This document shows positions 7,841 through 16,056 of a stretch of 28,852 nucleotides of DNA, one piece after another. The position numbers and the translations under genes were made by a program. Under the pieces are notes generated by a model. The model made no database searches and was not told the DNA's origin. It saw only the letters and a list, made by a program, of their open reading frames with translations. Source of the stretch: JBNJEA01 sp051745395. Its GTDB lineage: Bacteria; Desulfobacterota; Desulfobacteria; Desulfobacterales; Desulfosalsimonadaceae. Each line of letters starts with the position of its first letter. Within the stretch, counting starts at the first letter, position 1. The stretch covers positions 1-28,852 of the forward strand of contig JBNJEA010000024.1 of the NCBI GenBank assembly GCA_051745395.1, read 5' to 3'.

Positions 7841-9115
7841 ATGAGTGAAACAAAAAAAGCCCCGTTGAGCGGAAGCATAATGGTGGTCGGGGGCGGCATC
7901 AGCGGCCTGACCACGGCATTGGAAGCTGCCGAAGTGGGGTACGATGTCTTCATTGTGGAAAAAAACCCCTACCTGGGCGGACGGGTGTCACAGTTAAAAC
8001 AGTATTTCCCCAAGCTCTGTCCCCCAACCTGCGGCCTTGAAATCAATTTCCGGAGAATCAAGGACAACCCGCGCATCAAGTTCTTCACCCTCGCCGATGT
8101 GGAAAAAGTCGAAGGGGAAGCCGGCAATTACAGCGTCAGCGTGAAGCTCAACCCGCGCTACGTCAACGACAACTGCACCTGCTGCGGCAAGTGCGCCGAG
8201 GCCTGCCAGGCCGAAATTCCCAACGATTTCAATTTCGGCATGGACAAGCACAAGGGGGCGTATCTGCCCCATGAGATGGCCTATCCGGCCAAGTACGTCA
8301 TTTCGCCGCAGATCATCGGCACCGAAGACGCCAACCGGTGCAAGCAAGCTTGCCCCTATGATGCCGTCGACCTGGAAATGGAGGCCAGGACCATTGATTT
8401 AAACGTCGGTGCCATCGTCTGGGCCACCGGATGGGAGCCCTATGATCCGGCCAAGATCGAAAACCTGGGTTTCGGCCGCTACCCCAACATCATCTCCAAC
8501 ATGATGCTGGAGCGGCTGGCCGCCCCCAACGGGCCGACCGCCGGACAGATTCAGCGCCCCTCTGACGGCAAGGCCCCGGAAAGCGTCGCCTTCGTGCAGT
8601 GCGCGGGTTCGCGCGACGAAAACCATCTGCCGTATTGTTCCTATATCTGCTGCATGGCCTCATTGAAGCATGCCACTTACATCCGGGAGCAGTATCCGGA
8701 CACGCAGGTCTATATCTTCTATATCGACATGCGGACCCCCGGATACCGGTACGAGCGGTTCTATGATGCGATCAAGCAGGACGAAAACGTCCATTTCATC
8801 AAGGGCAAGGTCGCTGAAGTCGATGAAGCGTCGGGCGACGGCATCACCGTTGTGGCCGAAGACGCGATTTCCGGCGAGAAAAAGCGACAAACCGTGGACA
8901 TGGTTGTACTGGCCACCGGCATGCAACCTACCGCAGCCACTGCCAAGCCGGCCGCCGATCTGAAATTCACGGAGGACGGCTTTATCATCAATGACCTGGA
9001 AAAGGGCGGCATGTTTGCCACGGGCTGTGCCAACCGGCCCGCCGATGTCATGATGTCGAACCAGAGTGCAACCGGTATGGCCTTAAAGGCGATTCAAACC
9101 ATGGTGAAGCGGTAG
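7841..9115 (+). CDS. qmoA: QmoA, HdrA-like flavoprotein of the quinone-interacting oxidoreductase
   Basis: Subunit of the Qmo complex, which links the membrane quinone pool to APS reductase. The 424-residue protein is related to the flavoprotein HdrA of heterodisulfide reductase. FAD motif 'GGGISG' is at residues 17-22, followed by 'EKNPYLGGRV' typical of this family. A Cys cluster 'CTCCGKCAEAC' spans residues 112-122, and a further Cys pair lies in 'RCKQACPYDAV'. The C-terminal FAD segment is 'GMFATGCANRPADVMMSNQSATG'. The ATG at 7841 is chosen because GGAGGG (7831-7836) sits 4 bases before it and it gives the normal N-terminus; an in-frame upstream start at 7784 has no such support. qmoB begins 12 bases after the stop. 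Confidence 0.95.
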   Translation: MSETKKAPLSGSIMVVGGGISGLTTALEAAEVGYDVFIVEKNPYLGGRVSQLKQYFPKLCPPTCGLEINFRRIKDNPRIKFFTLADVEKVEGEAGNYSVSVKLNPRYVNDNCTCCGKCAEACQAEIPNDFNFGMDKHKGAYLPHEMAYPAKYVISPQIIGTEDANRCKQACPYDAVDLEMEARTIDLNVGAIVWATGWEPYDPAKIENLGFGRYPNIISNMMLERLAAPNGPTAGQIQRPSDGKAPESVAFVQCAGSRDENHLPYCSYICCMASLKHATYIREQYPDTQVYIFYIDMRTPGYRYERFYDAIKQDENVHFIKGKVAEVDEASGDGITVVAEDAISGEKKRQTVDMVVLATGMQPTAATAKPAADLKFTEDGFIINDLEKGGMFATGCANRPADVMMSNQSATGMALKAIQTMVKR

Positions 9116-9127
9116 GAGGGATAAATC

Positions 9128-11464
9128 ATGAGTAAAAAATACGGCGTTTATCTTTGTACAGGATGCGGCATCGGAGATGCCCTGGACATAGACGCGATAA
9201 AAGATGTGGTCGAAGAAGAGGCCCTGCCCTGCAAGACCCACGAGTTTCTCTGCAGCCAGGCGGGCGTTGACATGCTCAAACAAGAAATCGAAGCCGGTAC
9301 CAACACGCTGGTCATCGGGGCGTGTTCCCGGCGGGTCAATTACAATACCTTCCAGTTCGACGGCTGCATTGTCGAACGGGTCAACCTGCGGGAAGGGGTC
9401 GTCTGGTCGCATCCGCGCACGGAATTTCCGGCCCTGACCGAAGAGGAAAAACAGGACGAGGAAAATTTCGACCGGGTCCAGATGATGGCCGAAGACTACA
9501 TCCGCATGGGCATGGCCCGGGTGGAAAAGGTCAAGCTGCCCGAACCGTACCTGCTCGAGGAAATGAGCAAAAAGATCATGGTCATCGGCGGCGGCATGAC
9601 CGGCATGACCGCGGCCCTCGATGCGGCGGCCTCCGGCTATGAGGTCACTATCGTGGAAAAGCAGGAAGCCCTCGGCGGTCATTCGGCCAAGTGGCGCAAG
9701 CAGCTGCCGGTCGCCCCGCCTTATGAGCAGCTGATTTCCCCCAAGGTGGCCGAAACCATCAAGGCCGTTGAAAACAACCCCCGGATCGACGTGCGCACGT
9801 CCACGGTGGTTGCCCGGATCGCGGGCGAGCCCGGCAACTTCACGGTTACCCTGAAAAATCCGGGGGAAAAGATCGAATTCGACGTGCCCTATCCGCTTCC
9901 CGAAGAAATGCGCTATGATGAAAACGGCAAGGAACTCGAAGCCGAAGCGCTGAATCAAAAATACATCGAATACAACGAAGGCCGCCGGGATATTTTGACC
10001 CTGGATCCCAACGGCGAAAAGTTCGGTGCGGTCATTTTGACCGCCGGCTGGCGCCCCTATGAGCCGAAAGCCGACGAATACCAGAACCTTGGCTGGGGCA
10101 AGACCCCGGACGTGGTCACCAATTACCAGTTCGAGGAACTCGCGGCCAAGGGCAAGGTAAAGCGCCCCTCCGACGGAAAGGAGGCCAGGAACGTGGTCTT
10201 TGTCCAGAGCCCGGGCAACGGCAGCGATGCCGATTTCCCCTTTACCGGCTCGGTGACCTCCATGGTGGCCCTAAAGCAGGCCAAGTATGTCCGCGAAGAC
10301 TACGCAGACGGCAAGGCCTACATTTTCTACCAGCACATGCGCACCCCGGGCTTGTCTGAATATTTCTACAAATCGCTGCAGCAGGACCCGGGCATTTTCA
10401 TGACCAAGGGCGAAGTCACCGGTGTCAATGAAAACGCGGGGTCGCTGGCCGTCGAGGCCGCCAGCACCCTGCTCGGCGACCAGATCCAGGTCAATGCCGA
10501 CATGGTGGTCCTGGGCACCGGCATGGTACCGGCGACCTATGACGATCCCGTCGTCAACCTGGCCTATCGCCAGGGACCGGGTTTCCGGGACAACGAGATT
10601 TTCGACAAGTACGCGGATTCCAACTTTATCTGTTTTCCCTATGAAACCCAGCGGACCGGGATTTATGCCGCCGGCGCCGTCCGACGGGGCCTGACCATCG
10701 ATGAGTCCACCGAAGATGCCAGCGGCGCGGCGCTGAAGGCCATCCAGTGTCTGGAGTCGGTCAATCGCGGCGTATCCGTCCATCCGCGCTCCGGCGACAT
10801 GACGTTTCCGGACTTTTTCTTCCAGCGCTGCACCCAGTGCAAGCGCTGTACAGATGAATGCCCCTTCGGCGCCATCGACGACGACGAAAAGGGCACGCCG
10901 AAGCCCAACCCCGCCCGGTGCCGCCGCTGCGGGACCTGCATGGGGGCGTGTCCGGAGCGGATCATCAACTTTGCCGATTACAGCATCGACAGCATCGGCT
11001 CCCAGGTCAAATCCATCGAGGTGCCCTCGGAAGACGACTATGATGAACCGCCGCTGCGGATCCTCGGCCTGGTCTGTGAAAACGACGCCTACCCGGCCTT
11101 AGATATTGTCGGATTGCAGCAGAAAAAATCCTTTTCCGCCGATGTCCGCCTGATCCCGGTGCGGTGTCTTGGTTCGGTCAATGTGATCTGGATCAAGGAC
11201 GCGCTTTCCCAGGGCTTAGACGGGGTTTTCCTGTTGGGCTGCAAACACGGCGACGACTACCAGTGCCACTTTGTCAAGGGCAGTGAGCTGGCCCAGATCC
11301 GGATGCAGAAGATCGGGGATGCGCTCTCCAGCCTGGCACTGGAAGAAGAACGGGTGGCCCAGTACGAAGTGGCCATTGACGACTATGACCGGATTCCCGG
11401 CATCATCAACGATTTCGTTGCCGAAATCGAGGGATTGGGACCGAACCCGTTTAAGGGCTTCTAA
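9128..11464 (+). CDS. qmoB: QmoB, HdrA-like flavoprotein with ferredoxin and MvhD domains
   Basis: Second flavoprotein subunit of the Qmo complex, 778 residues. The N-terminal HdrA-type domain (about 1-145) has 'YLCTGCGIG' and 'VIGACSRR'. The FAD domain begins at about residue 154 ('GGGMTGMTAALDAAASGYEV', then 'EKQEALGGHSAKW'). A two-cluster ferredoxin domain starts at about residue 568: 'CTQCKRCTDECP' and 'CRRCGTCMGACP'. The last part (about 640-760) is an MvhD-like domain, as in the delta subunit of F420-non-reducing hydrogenase ('LVCENDAYPALD', 'RCLGSVNVIWIKDAL', 'LLGCKHGDDYQC'). This order is the known QmoB architecture and underlies the proposal that Qmo may use electron confurcation. 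The ribosome site AGGAGGG is just before the ATG. A hairpin follows in the gap to qmoC. Confidence 0.95.
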   Translation: MSKKYGVYLCTGCGIGDALDIDAIKDVVEEEALPCKTHEFLCSQAGVDMLKQEIEAGTNTLVIGACSRRVNYNTFQFDGCIVERVNLREGVVWSHPRTEFPALTEEEKQDEENFDRVQMMAEDYIRMGMARVEKVKLPEPYLLEEMSKKIMVIGGGMTGMTAALDAAASGYEVTIVEKQEALGGHSAKWRKQLPVAPPYEQLISPKVAETIKAVENNPRIDVRTSTVVARIAGEPGNFTVTLKNPGEKIEFDVPYPLPEEMRYDENGKELEAEALNQKYIEYNEGRRDILTLDPNGEKFGAVILTAGWRPYEPKADEYQNLGWGKTPDVVTNYQFEELAAKGKVKRPSDGKEARNVVFVQSPGNGSDADFPFTGSVTSMVALKQAKYVREDYADGKAYIFYQHMRTPGLSEYFYKSLQQDPGIFMTKGEVTGVNENAGSLAVEAASTLLGDQIQVNADMVVLGTGMVPATYDDPVVNLAYRQGPGFRDNEIFDKYADSNFICFPYETQRTGIYAAGAVRRGLTIDESTEDASGAALKAIQCLESVNRGVSVHPRSGDMTFPDFFFQRCTQCKRCTDECPFGAIDDDEKGTPKPNPARCRRCGTCMGACPERIINFADYSIDSIGSQVKSIEVPSEDDYDEPPLRILGLVCENDAYPALDIVGLQQKKSFSADVRLIPVRCLGSVNVIWIKDALSQGLDGVFLLGCKHGDDYQCHFVKGSELAQIRMQKIGDALSSLALEEERVAQYEVAIDDYDRIPGIINDFVAEIEGLGPNPFKGF

Positions 11465-11481
11465 TCGCGCAAAACCGAATC

Positions 11482-11515
11482 GGCGAAGCGCCCGGCTTCC
11501 GGGCGCTTCGCCTTT
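11482..11515 (+). terminator. Strong hairpin between qmoB and qmoC, weak T-tract
   Basis: A perfect 14-bp GC-rich stem (11482-11495 with 11499-11512), a 3-base loop CTT, but only three T after it. It may be a leaky terminator or an mRNA-stabilising or processing hairpin rather than a full stop, since qmoC 64 bases further on belongs to the same complex. Confidence 0.6.
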
Positions 11516-11578
11516 GCCTGCATGCGCGGCTGAATAGGGCTTAATCGATAGCAACCAGCCAATTGAGGAGGTTTAATC

Positions 11579-12748
11579 ATGGCCGATAGATACCTGGTTC
11601 AACCAGATGTAGAATTCATAAAGGAGATTCGCGAGCTCGGTGGCGACTCGCTGAAAAAATGCTTTCAATGCGCAACCTGTTCGGTGGCCTGCCCCATCGC
11701 CCCGGACCGGAAACCCTTCCCCCGCAAGGAAATGATCGCCGCCTCCTGGGGGTTGAAGGACAAACTCATCGGCAATCCGGACATCTGGCTGTGCCACAAC
11801 TGCGGCGACTGTTCCACCGAATGCCCCCGGGGTGCAAAGCCCGGAGACGTCATGGCGGCGGTACGCTCCTATGCCATAGCCGAATACGCGGTGCCCAAAT
11901 CTTTGGGCAAGGCCATCAACGATCCCAAGAAACTGCCCGTGCTGGCCGCCGTGCCCGCTGTTGTGTTTCTCGTGATCGGCCTGGTGCTCAAGCTCTTCGG
12001 TGTCCACTGGCTCAATTTCTCCCCCGAGTTAAACGCCCACGGTGAAATCGCCCATGCCCAGTTCTTTCACACATGGCTGGTTGATTTGATCTTCATTCCC
12101 TTGTCGATCTGGGTGGTGGCCATTTTCGCCCTGGGGCTGAAACGCTTTATTTCCGATATTCATCAAAACGCGGTGGCCGAGGGCAAAACCGACAAGGACA
12201 AAATCGAGGTCAAGGGATTTTTAAACGCCCTGGTGCAGGTGATCCCGAAAATTTTGAAGCACAAACAGTTCTCGGAGTGCGGCGAGAACAACGAACGGGC
12301 CACGCCCCACATGATGGTGCTGTTTTCCTTTATCGGACTGCTGATCGTCACGGCCTTTTTCTTCGTGGTGCTCTACGGATTCGGCATCCACGGCCCGTAT
12401 TCCCAGTTCCACCCCGTCAAGATCCTGGCCAATATCAGCGGCATTGCGTTAATCATCGGTGCGGCACTGCTGCTGAAGCAGCGGATGGACAAAACCGATG
12501 AAGCATCGACCTACAAGGACTGGTATTTGCTGTGGCTGGTGCTCGGCCTGGGGCTGACCGGTATGCTTACCGAGCTGACGCGGCTGGCGGATGCGGCATT
12601 TCTGACGTATCTGATCTATTTCATCCACCTGATGTTCGTGTTCCACTTAATCGCCTTTCTGCCGTTTTCCAAGCTGGCCCACCTGGTCTACCGGACCGTG
12701 GCCATGGCGTATAACGAATACTCCGAGCGGGAGGTCAAAAAGACGTAA
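11579..12748 (+). CDS. qmoC: QmoC, membrane subunit of the Qmo complex (HdrC-HdrE fusion)
   Basis: Membrane anchor of Qmo: it takes electrons from menaquinol at the cytoplasmic membrane and passes them to QmoAB. The N-terminal HdrC-like part has two [4Fe-4S] sites, Cys28/31/34/38 ('CFQCATCSVACP') and Cys72/75/78/82 ('CHNCGDCSTECP'). The C-terminal part is an HdrE/NarI-like haem-b domain with about six hydrophobic segments (about 122-140, 165-187, 245-267, 283-300, 313-335, 341-362) and several His inside or next to them, such as in 'FHTW' and 'IHLMFVFHLIAF'. The 389-residue length is normal. GAGGAGGT lies 8 bases before the ATG. A strong terminator and then an inverted-repeat element follow. 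Confidence 0.95.
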   Translation: MADRYLVQPDVEFIKEIRELGGDSLKKCFQCATCSVACPIAPDRKPFPRKEMIAASWGLKDKLIGNPDIWLCHNCGDCSTECPRGAKPGDVMAAVRSYAIAEYAVPKSLGKAINDPKKLPVLAAVPAVVFLVIGLVLKLFGVHWLNFSPELNAHGEIAHAQFFHTWLVDLIFIPLSIWVVAIFALGLKRFISDIHQNAVAEGKTDKDKIEVKGFLNALVQVIPKILKHKQFSECGENNERATPHMMVLFSFIGLLIVTAFFFVVLYGFGIHGPYSQFHPVKILANISGIALIIGAALLLKQRMDKTDEASTYKDWYLLWLVLGLGLTGMLTELTRLADAAFLTYLIYFIHLMFVFHLIAFLPFSKLAHLVYRTVAMAYNEYSEREVKKT

Positions 12749-12781
12749 GCGGCTCGTACAGTATTATCTGTTGGGTTAAAG

Positions 12782-12816
12782 GGGATCTGGTCGGTTTGGC
12801 CAGGTCCCTTTTTTTT
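12782..12816 (+). terminator. Intrinsic terminator after qmoC
   Basis: An 11-bp stem with two G-U pairs (12782-12792 with 12798-12808), a 5-base loop GGTTT, then eight T (12809-12816). It lies 33 bases past the qmoC stop and ends the qmo operon. Confidence 0.9.
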
Positions 12817-12823
12817 GTGGGAG

Positions 12824-12966
12824 AAGGCACTGAGGGACTAAGGCACTCAGGCACTGAGTGAAACCCATGCAAGCTGGAGATGCCAGGGTTTGAAGGATCG
12901 ATTTGATTTGTTGAAGCGGCTATAAACAACAGGCATCAACTCAGTGCCTTAGTCCCTCAGTGCCTT
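12824..12966. repeat. Inverted-repeat element built from 8-base tandem units (MITE-like)
   Basis: Perfect 24-bp inverted arms lie at 12824-12847 and 12943-12966, enclosing about 95 bases of non-coding sequence. Each arm belongs to a short tandem array with an 8-base period (units such as GCACTGAG, GGACTAAG, GCACTCAG). It lies between the convergent qmoC and flavoprotein genes, directly after the qmoC terminator. No transposase is present. Confidence 0.8.
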
Positions 12967-12975
12967 AGTGCCTTA

Positions 12976-14643
12976 TTAAATACACTCCCCCGTCAACTCC
13001 CGGAAAAGCACTTCCGCCGTGGATATGCCGCCGGCGATGCCGGGACTGTTTTTGGTCGCTGATACATTGTAGACATTGGCCGGACAGTGTGGTTCGCGGA
13101 TGGCCCCTTTCAGAATTTCATCCACGGACAGGCGCCGGCCGTAGGCGTTGCCCCTCTCGCCACCGGTGCCGTTTTCAATGTCGATAGAGGAAAAAACTTC
13201 CGCAAACCGCAGCCGTTCCCGGATGCCGGAAAAAACGTTTCGATCCAGCAGACAGACGATATCGGATGCCAGTTTTTCCTTGAAGGCTTTGACCGCCGCC
13301 TCCCCCTTTTCGTAAATCTGTTGTTCCTGGACATAGTTGCCGGGGCAGAAAACCACCAGGGCATCGTCGTTGTCCTCCGGAGCTTTTCCGAAACCATTGG
13401 CCGTCGGCGAACCGATAAACAGCATCTGCGGCGGCGCTGTAACATCCGGATCGTGGTAGTCGACTTCCCGGCCCGCCTGCCACCAGAAGTTTCTGCCGTT
13501 CATACCGGCAATGGCGGAAAGGCCGCCTTTGACCCCGATGCAGCAGGTCGGGATGCTGTGCGACGGGGTGTAGTCGAATGCGGACGTATCCGCGTTTTTT
13601 TCCAGCAGCCGGTGGGTCAGCCGGGGCGAGATATCGGAGAACACAGCATCGCAATCAAAGGCGGTGCCGTCTTTGCAGACCGCTCGAGTGACTGTCTCGT
13701 TTTCCATCTCGAGACGCGTTACCGGTTTGCCGGTGTAAACCGCACCGCCGGCGTCCTGGATCACCGCGCCCAGGGAGTCGAAAAAATGGTAAAACCCGTT
13801 TTTCGGGTACCATGCGCCGGCATGATAGTTGCCCGTGCCGATGATATAGGCAATGGCCGACATGTCGGATTCGTTTTCCGCAAATATGCCGCCGTGGCCG
13901 TAGAGGATGCGCCGCAGCAGGGGGCTGATGTCGTACTGGTCGAAAAATTCCGTTAACGACTGGTAAATGGTCCGGCCGAGCTTGTATTTCATGGACATGG
14001 GCACCGCCCCGGTCATCAGAAATTTCGTGGCCGTCAGAAACCGGCCTTCGGTGGCCATGTGTTTTTTGAAAAAGGATTTGTAGGTGTCAAAAATGGCGAT
14101 CATGTCCGCAAAAAGGGAATCGATGTTTTTTCTTTCATCGGGGAACAGGGCCTGGAGTTCTTCCCGGAAACGGGCCAGGCCCAGCGGGACCTGAAAGTCC
14201 ACATAACAGTAGTTTTTCGCCGGCTGGCAGTCGCCGATGAAAATCCGTTCAAATCCTTCCGTGTTCATGGGCACAAACGGATTGGCCGCCTTGATCCCCA
14301 GAAACGTCAAAAACCGGTCGCCGAGCTGGCCCTCGCCGAATTCCCAGACGTACTGCGGCCCCATGGAATAGCGCATGCCGCCGACGGTCAGACACCGGCC
14401 GTGGCCGCCGATAAGTGTTGGATGGCGCTCCAGTACGGTGACCCGGTGGCCGATTTTCGCAAAAAGGGCGCCGGCGGCCATCCCGCCGATGCCGCTGCCG
14501 ATAACCACGATATCGCGGCGCCGGTGATTCCACGGGTCCTGGTCTTTGGCGCGGAAATAGGGCAGGGTCAACTGCGTCCGCATTTCCCGGAGCCGGGCTT
14601 CCGATTTTTTCCTGGTCAGTTCGATGAGATCGGTCAGTTGCAT
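12976..14643 (-). CDS. CrtI/phytoene-desaturase-like FAD-dependent oxidoreductase
   Basis: A 555-residue flavoprotein of the NAD(P)/FAD amine-oxidase-like superfamily that includes phytoene desaturase, carotenoid isomerase and retinol saturase. The FAD motif 'GSGIGGMAAG' is at residues 49-58, followed by 'LERHPTLIGGHGRC' (71-84). The C-terminal FAD signature is seen in 'NVYNVSATKNSPGIAGGISTAEVL'. No signal peptide or clear membrane segment was found; the N-terminal 40 residues are a charged extension. Its ATG lies inside the end of the Fe-S protein gene with a 10-base overlap, so the two are probably translationally coupled and functionally paired, the Fe-S protein being a plausible electron donor. 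No carotenoid genes are nearby. The substrate is unknown. Confidence 0.85.
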   Translation of the reverse strand: MQLTDLIELTRKKSEARLREMRTQLTLPYFRAKDQDPWNHRRRDIVVIGSGIGGMAAGALFAKIGHRVTVLERHPTLIGGHGRCLTVGGMRYSMGPQYVWEFGEGQLGDRFLTFLGIKAANPFVPMNTEGFERIFIGDCQPAKNYCYVDFQVPLGLARFREELQALFPDERKNIDSLFADMIAIFDTYKSFFKKHMATEGRFLTATKFLMTGAVPMSMKYKLGRTIYQSLTEFFDQYDISPLLRRILYGHGGIFAENESDMSAIAYIIGTGNYHAGAWYPKNGFYHFFDSLGAVIQDAGGAVYTGKPVTRLEMENETVTRAVCKDGTAFDCDAVFSDISPRLTHRLLEKNADTSAFDYTPSHSIPTCCIGVKGGLSAIAGMNGRNFWWQAGREVDYHDPDVTAPPQMLFIGSPTANGFGKAPEDNDDALVVFCPGNYVQEQQIYEKGEAAVKAFKEKLASDIVCLLDRNVFSGIRERLRFAEVFSSIDIENGTGGERGNAYGRRLSVDEILKGAIREPHCPANVYNVSATKNSPGIAGGISTAEVLFRELTGECI

Positions 14644-15833
14644 TTTATCAAAGCCCTTATATCACTTGGTTTCATGTGCCGTATGATATTGAATGCCGTC
14701 TTGACCTTGTCCCAAGGGGTCCTTTCGGCTTCAATGGCCGCGTACAAATCCTCGGTGGTTTTTGGCGGGATCGCCGGCACGGCCTTTGGTTCCAAGGTCA
14801 GCGCGCCGGTCTTGCACGCCGGCACGCAGACGCCGCACCCGATGCATTTTTTTTGCTCTACAACCGCCTTTTTGTCACGGAGGAAAATGGCGTCCATGTG
14901 GCAGCGGTCCGCACACAGGCCGCAGCCGACACAGGCGGCTTCATCGATTTGCGCCCGGTAGTTGCCGGCGACAAAATCAGCCCGGTTGGGCACGTTTTTC
15001 AATGTGCCCAAAATGCCGCAGCAGCAGCTGCAGCAGGCGCATACCGCCTGGGGGTGCTGCTCGTTGGTCGCCTGCAGTACCAGCCCTTCGGCCTCCGATT
15101 GTGCCAGCATCTCCAGGGCTTCGGCCTTGTCGACTTTGCGCAGCCAGCCTTCCCGGTGGTAGGTGTCGAAATAATCCCGGAACCCGAAACACAACTCCCG
15201 CCGGTCGGTGGCCCGGCAGGGTTGATCGGTTAAATCCTTGCCCTTGCGGCAGATGCAGTCGGCCACGCCGATCCGGTCGCCGGCGTCTTGGATGATTTTT
15301 TTGATTTCGTCATAGGTGGCGACATGCTGGGTGTCATCGAGGCTTTGTTCCACCGGGATCACCCGCATTTGCGGGCGCGGCGTGGACAGGTAGGACAGGG
15401 CAAAGCCTTCCCGGAAGTATTGGGCGGTGTCTTCATAGAATTTCCGGGTCAAACGCTTTAACTGAAACTCAAACATGCCGATAACAAAAGGGACAAGGGC
15501 GTAATGCCACAAACCGTTTACCTGTTTTTTGAAAATGCCGCCCTTGCGGGCCATTTCCCCGAGAGCCGCCCGGCAGTCACCATCGCAGGCAAGGCCTTTT
15601 GCGGCGGCCCTTTGGCAAATGGCATCGGCCGGTTCGAAGCGATAGGTCAGGCAAGTGGCGATCCGGGCTTGTTCCGGTGTAAACAGGGCCTTTAAAATGC
15701 GCAGTTCCACGCCGGAGCGTGTGGCGGGATAGCCCACCGGCATTTTGTCCAGGTGCTTTTGCAGGTGTTTGTAGTCTTTTTTTTCAGCAGGTGTCATCGA
15801 GGCTCGACTTTGTATATTATCGGATAAAGCCAT
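14634..15833 (-). CDS. Cysteine-rich 4Fe-4S protein with ferredoxin domain
   Basis: About 399 residues. Residues 20-110 look like a winged-helix-type domain ('HLDKMPVGYPATRSGVELRILKALFTPEQA'). The middle carries an unusual Cys motif, 'CICR' (193-195) with further Cys at about 206 and 215, and a dense cluster 'CACCSCCCG' at about 265-273. The C-terminus is a two-cluster ferredoxin: 'CVGCGLCADRC' at about 301-311 and 'CIGCGVCVPAC' at about 330-340. This Cys layout recurs in uncharacterised Fe-S proteins of anaerobic bacteria (family memory). Likely a cytoplasmic electron carrier for the overlapping flavoprotein. The start is uncertain: ATG at 15833, TTG at 15863 and ATG at 15797 are all possible, and none has a good ribosome site. 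A TTGACC / GATAAT pair with a 15-base spacer would favour 15797. Confidence 0.8.
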   Translation of the reverse strand: MALSDNIQSRASMTPAEKKDYKHLQKHLDKMPVGYPATRSGVELRILKALFTPEQARIATCLTYRFEPADAICQRAAAKGLACDGDCRAALGEMARKGGIFKKQVNGLWHYALVPFVIGMFEFQLKRLTRKFYEDTAQYFREGFALSYLSTPRPQMRVIPVEQSLDDTQHVATYDEIKKIIQDAGDRIGVADCICRKGKDLTDQPCRATDRRELCFGFRDYFDTYHREGWLRKVDKAEALEMLAQSEAEGLVLQATNEQHPQAVCACCSCCCGILGTLKNVPNRADFVAGNYRAQIDEAACVGCGLCADRCHMDAIFLRDKKAVVEQKKCIGCGVCVPACKTGALTLEPKAVPAIPPKTTEDLYAAIEAERTPWDKVKTAFNIIRHMKPSDIRALIKCN

Positions 15834-16001
15834 ATCATTATCAGCCGCCGGGGTCCCGGTCAACTGTCAGCATATTCCGGCGGGTGGCGCATATGATAGA
15901 TCCATCGACGGATAAGGGTTGCACATTTTTGGATGGTTGAATATTAAGATCAAAAATGATGTAATACAAACGTCGGCCCCGGGAGAGAGGAAGCGCAAAT
16001 C

Positions 16002-16055
16002 ATGGATCGAATTGTAATTGGTTTAGTGAAAATTGAACGGATCGGGGGGATCTGA
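16002..16055 (+). CDS. Possible 17-codon leader ORF before the acyltransferase
   Basis: ATG at 16002 is preceded by a purine-rich ribosome site (GAGAGAGG, 16-9 bases upstream) and is followed by 17 codons ending in TGA at 16053-16055, one base before the acyltransferase ATG at 16057. The arrangement suggests translational coupling. The peptide has no recognisable features, so it may simply be chance. Confidence 0.3.
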   Translation: MDRIVIGLVKIERIGGI

Positions 16056-16056
16056 A

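Noticed and set aside
12824..12966. Regularly spaced short repeats that might be a CRISPR array
   Set aside because: The units are 8 bases with no spacers, the two arrays are inverted to each other, and no cas gene is near.
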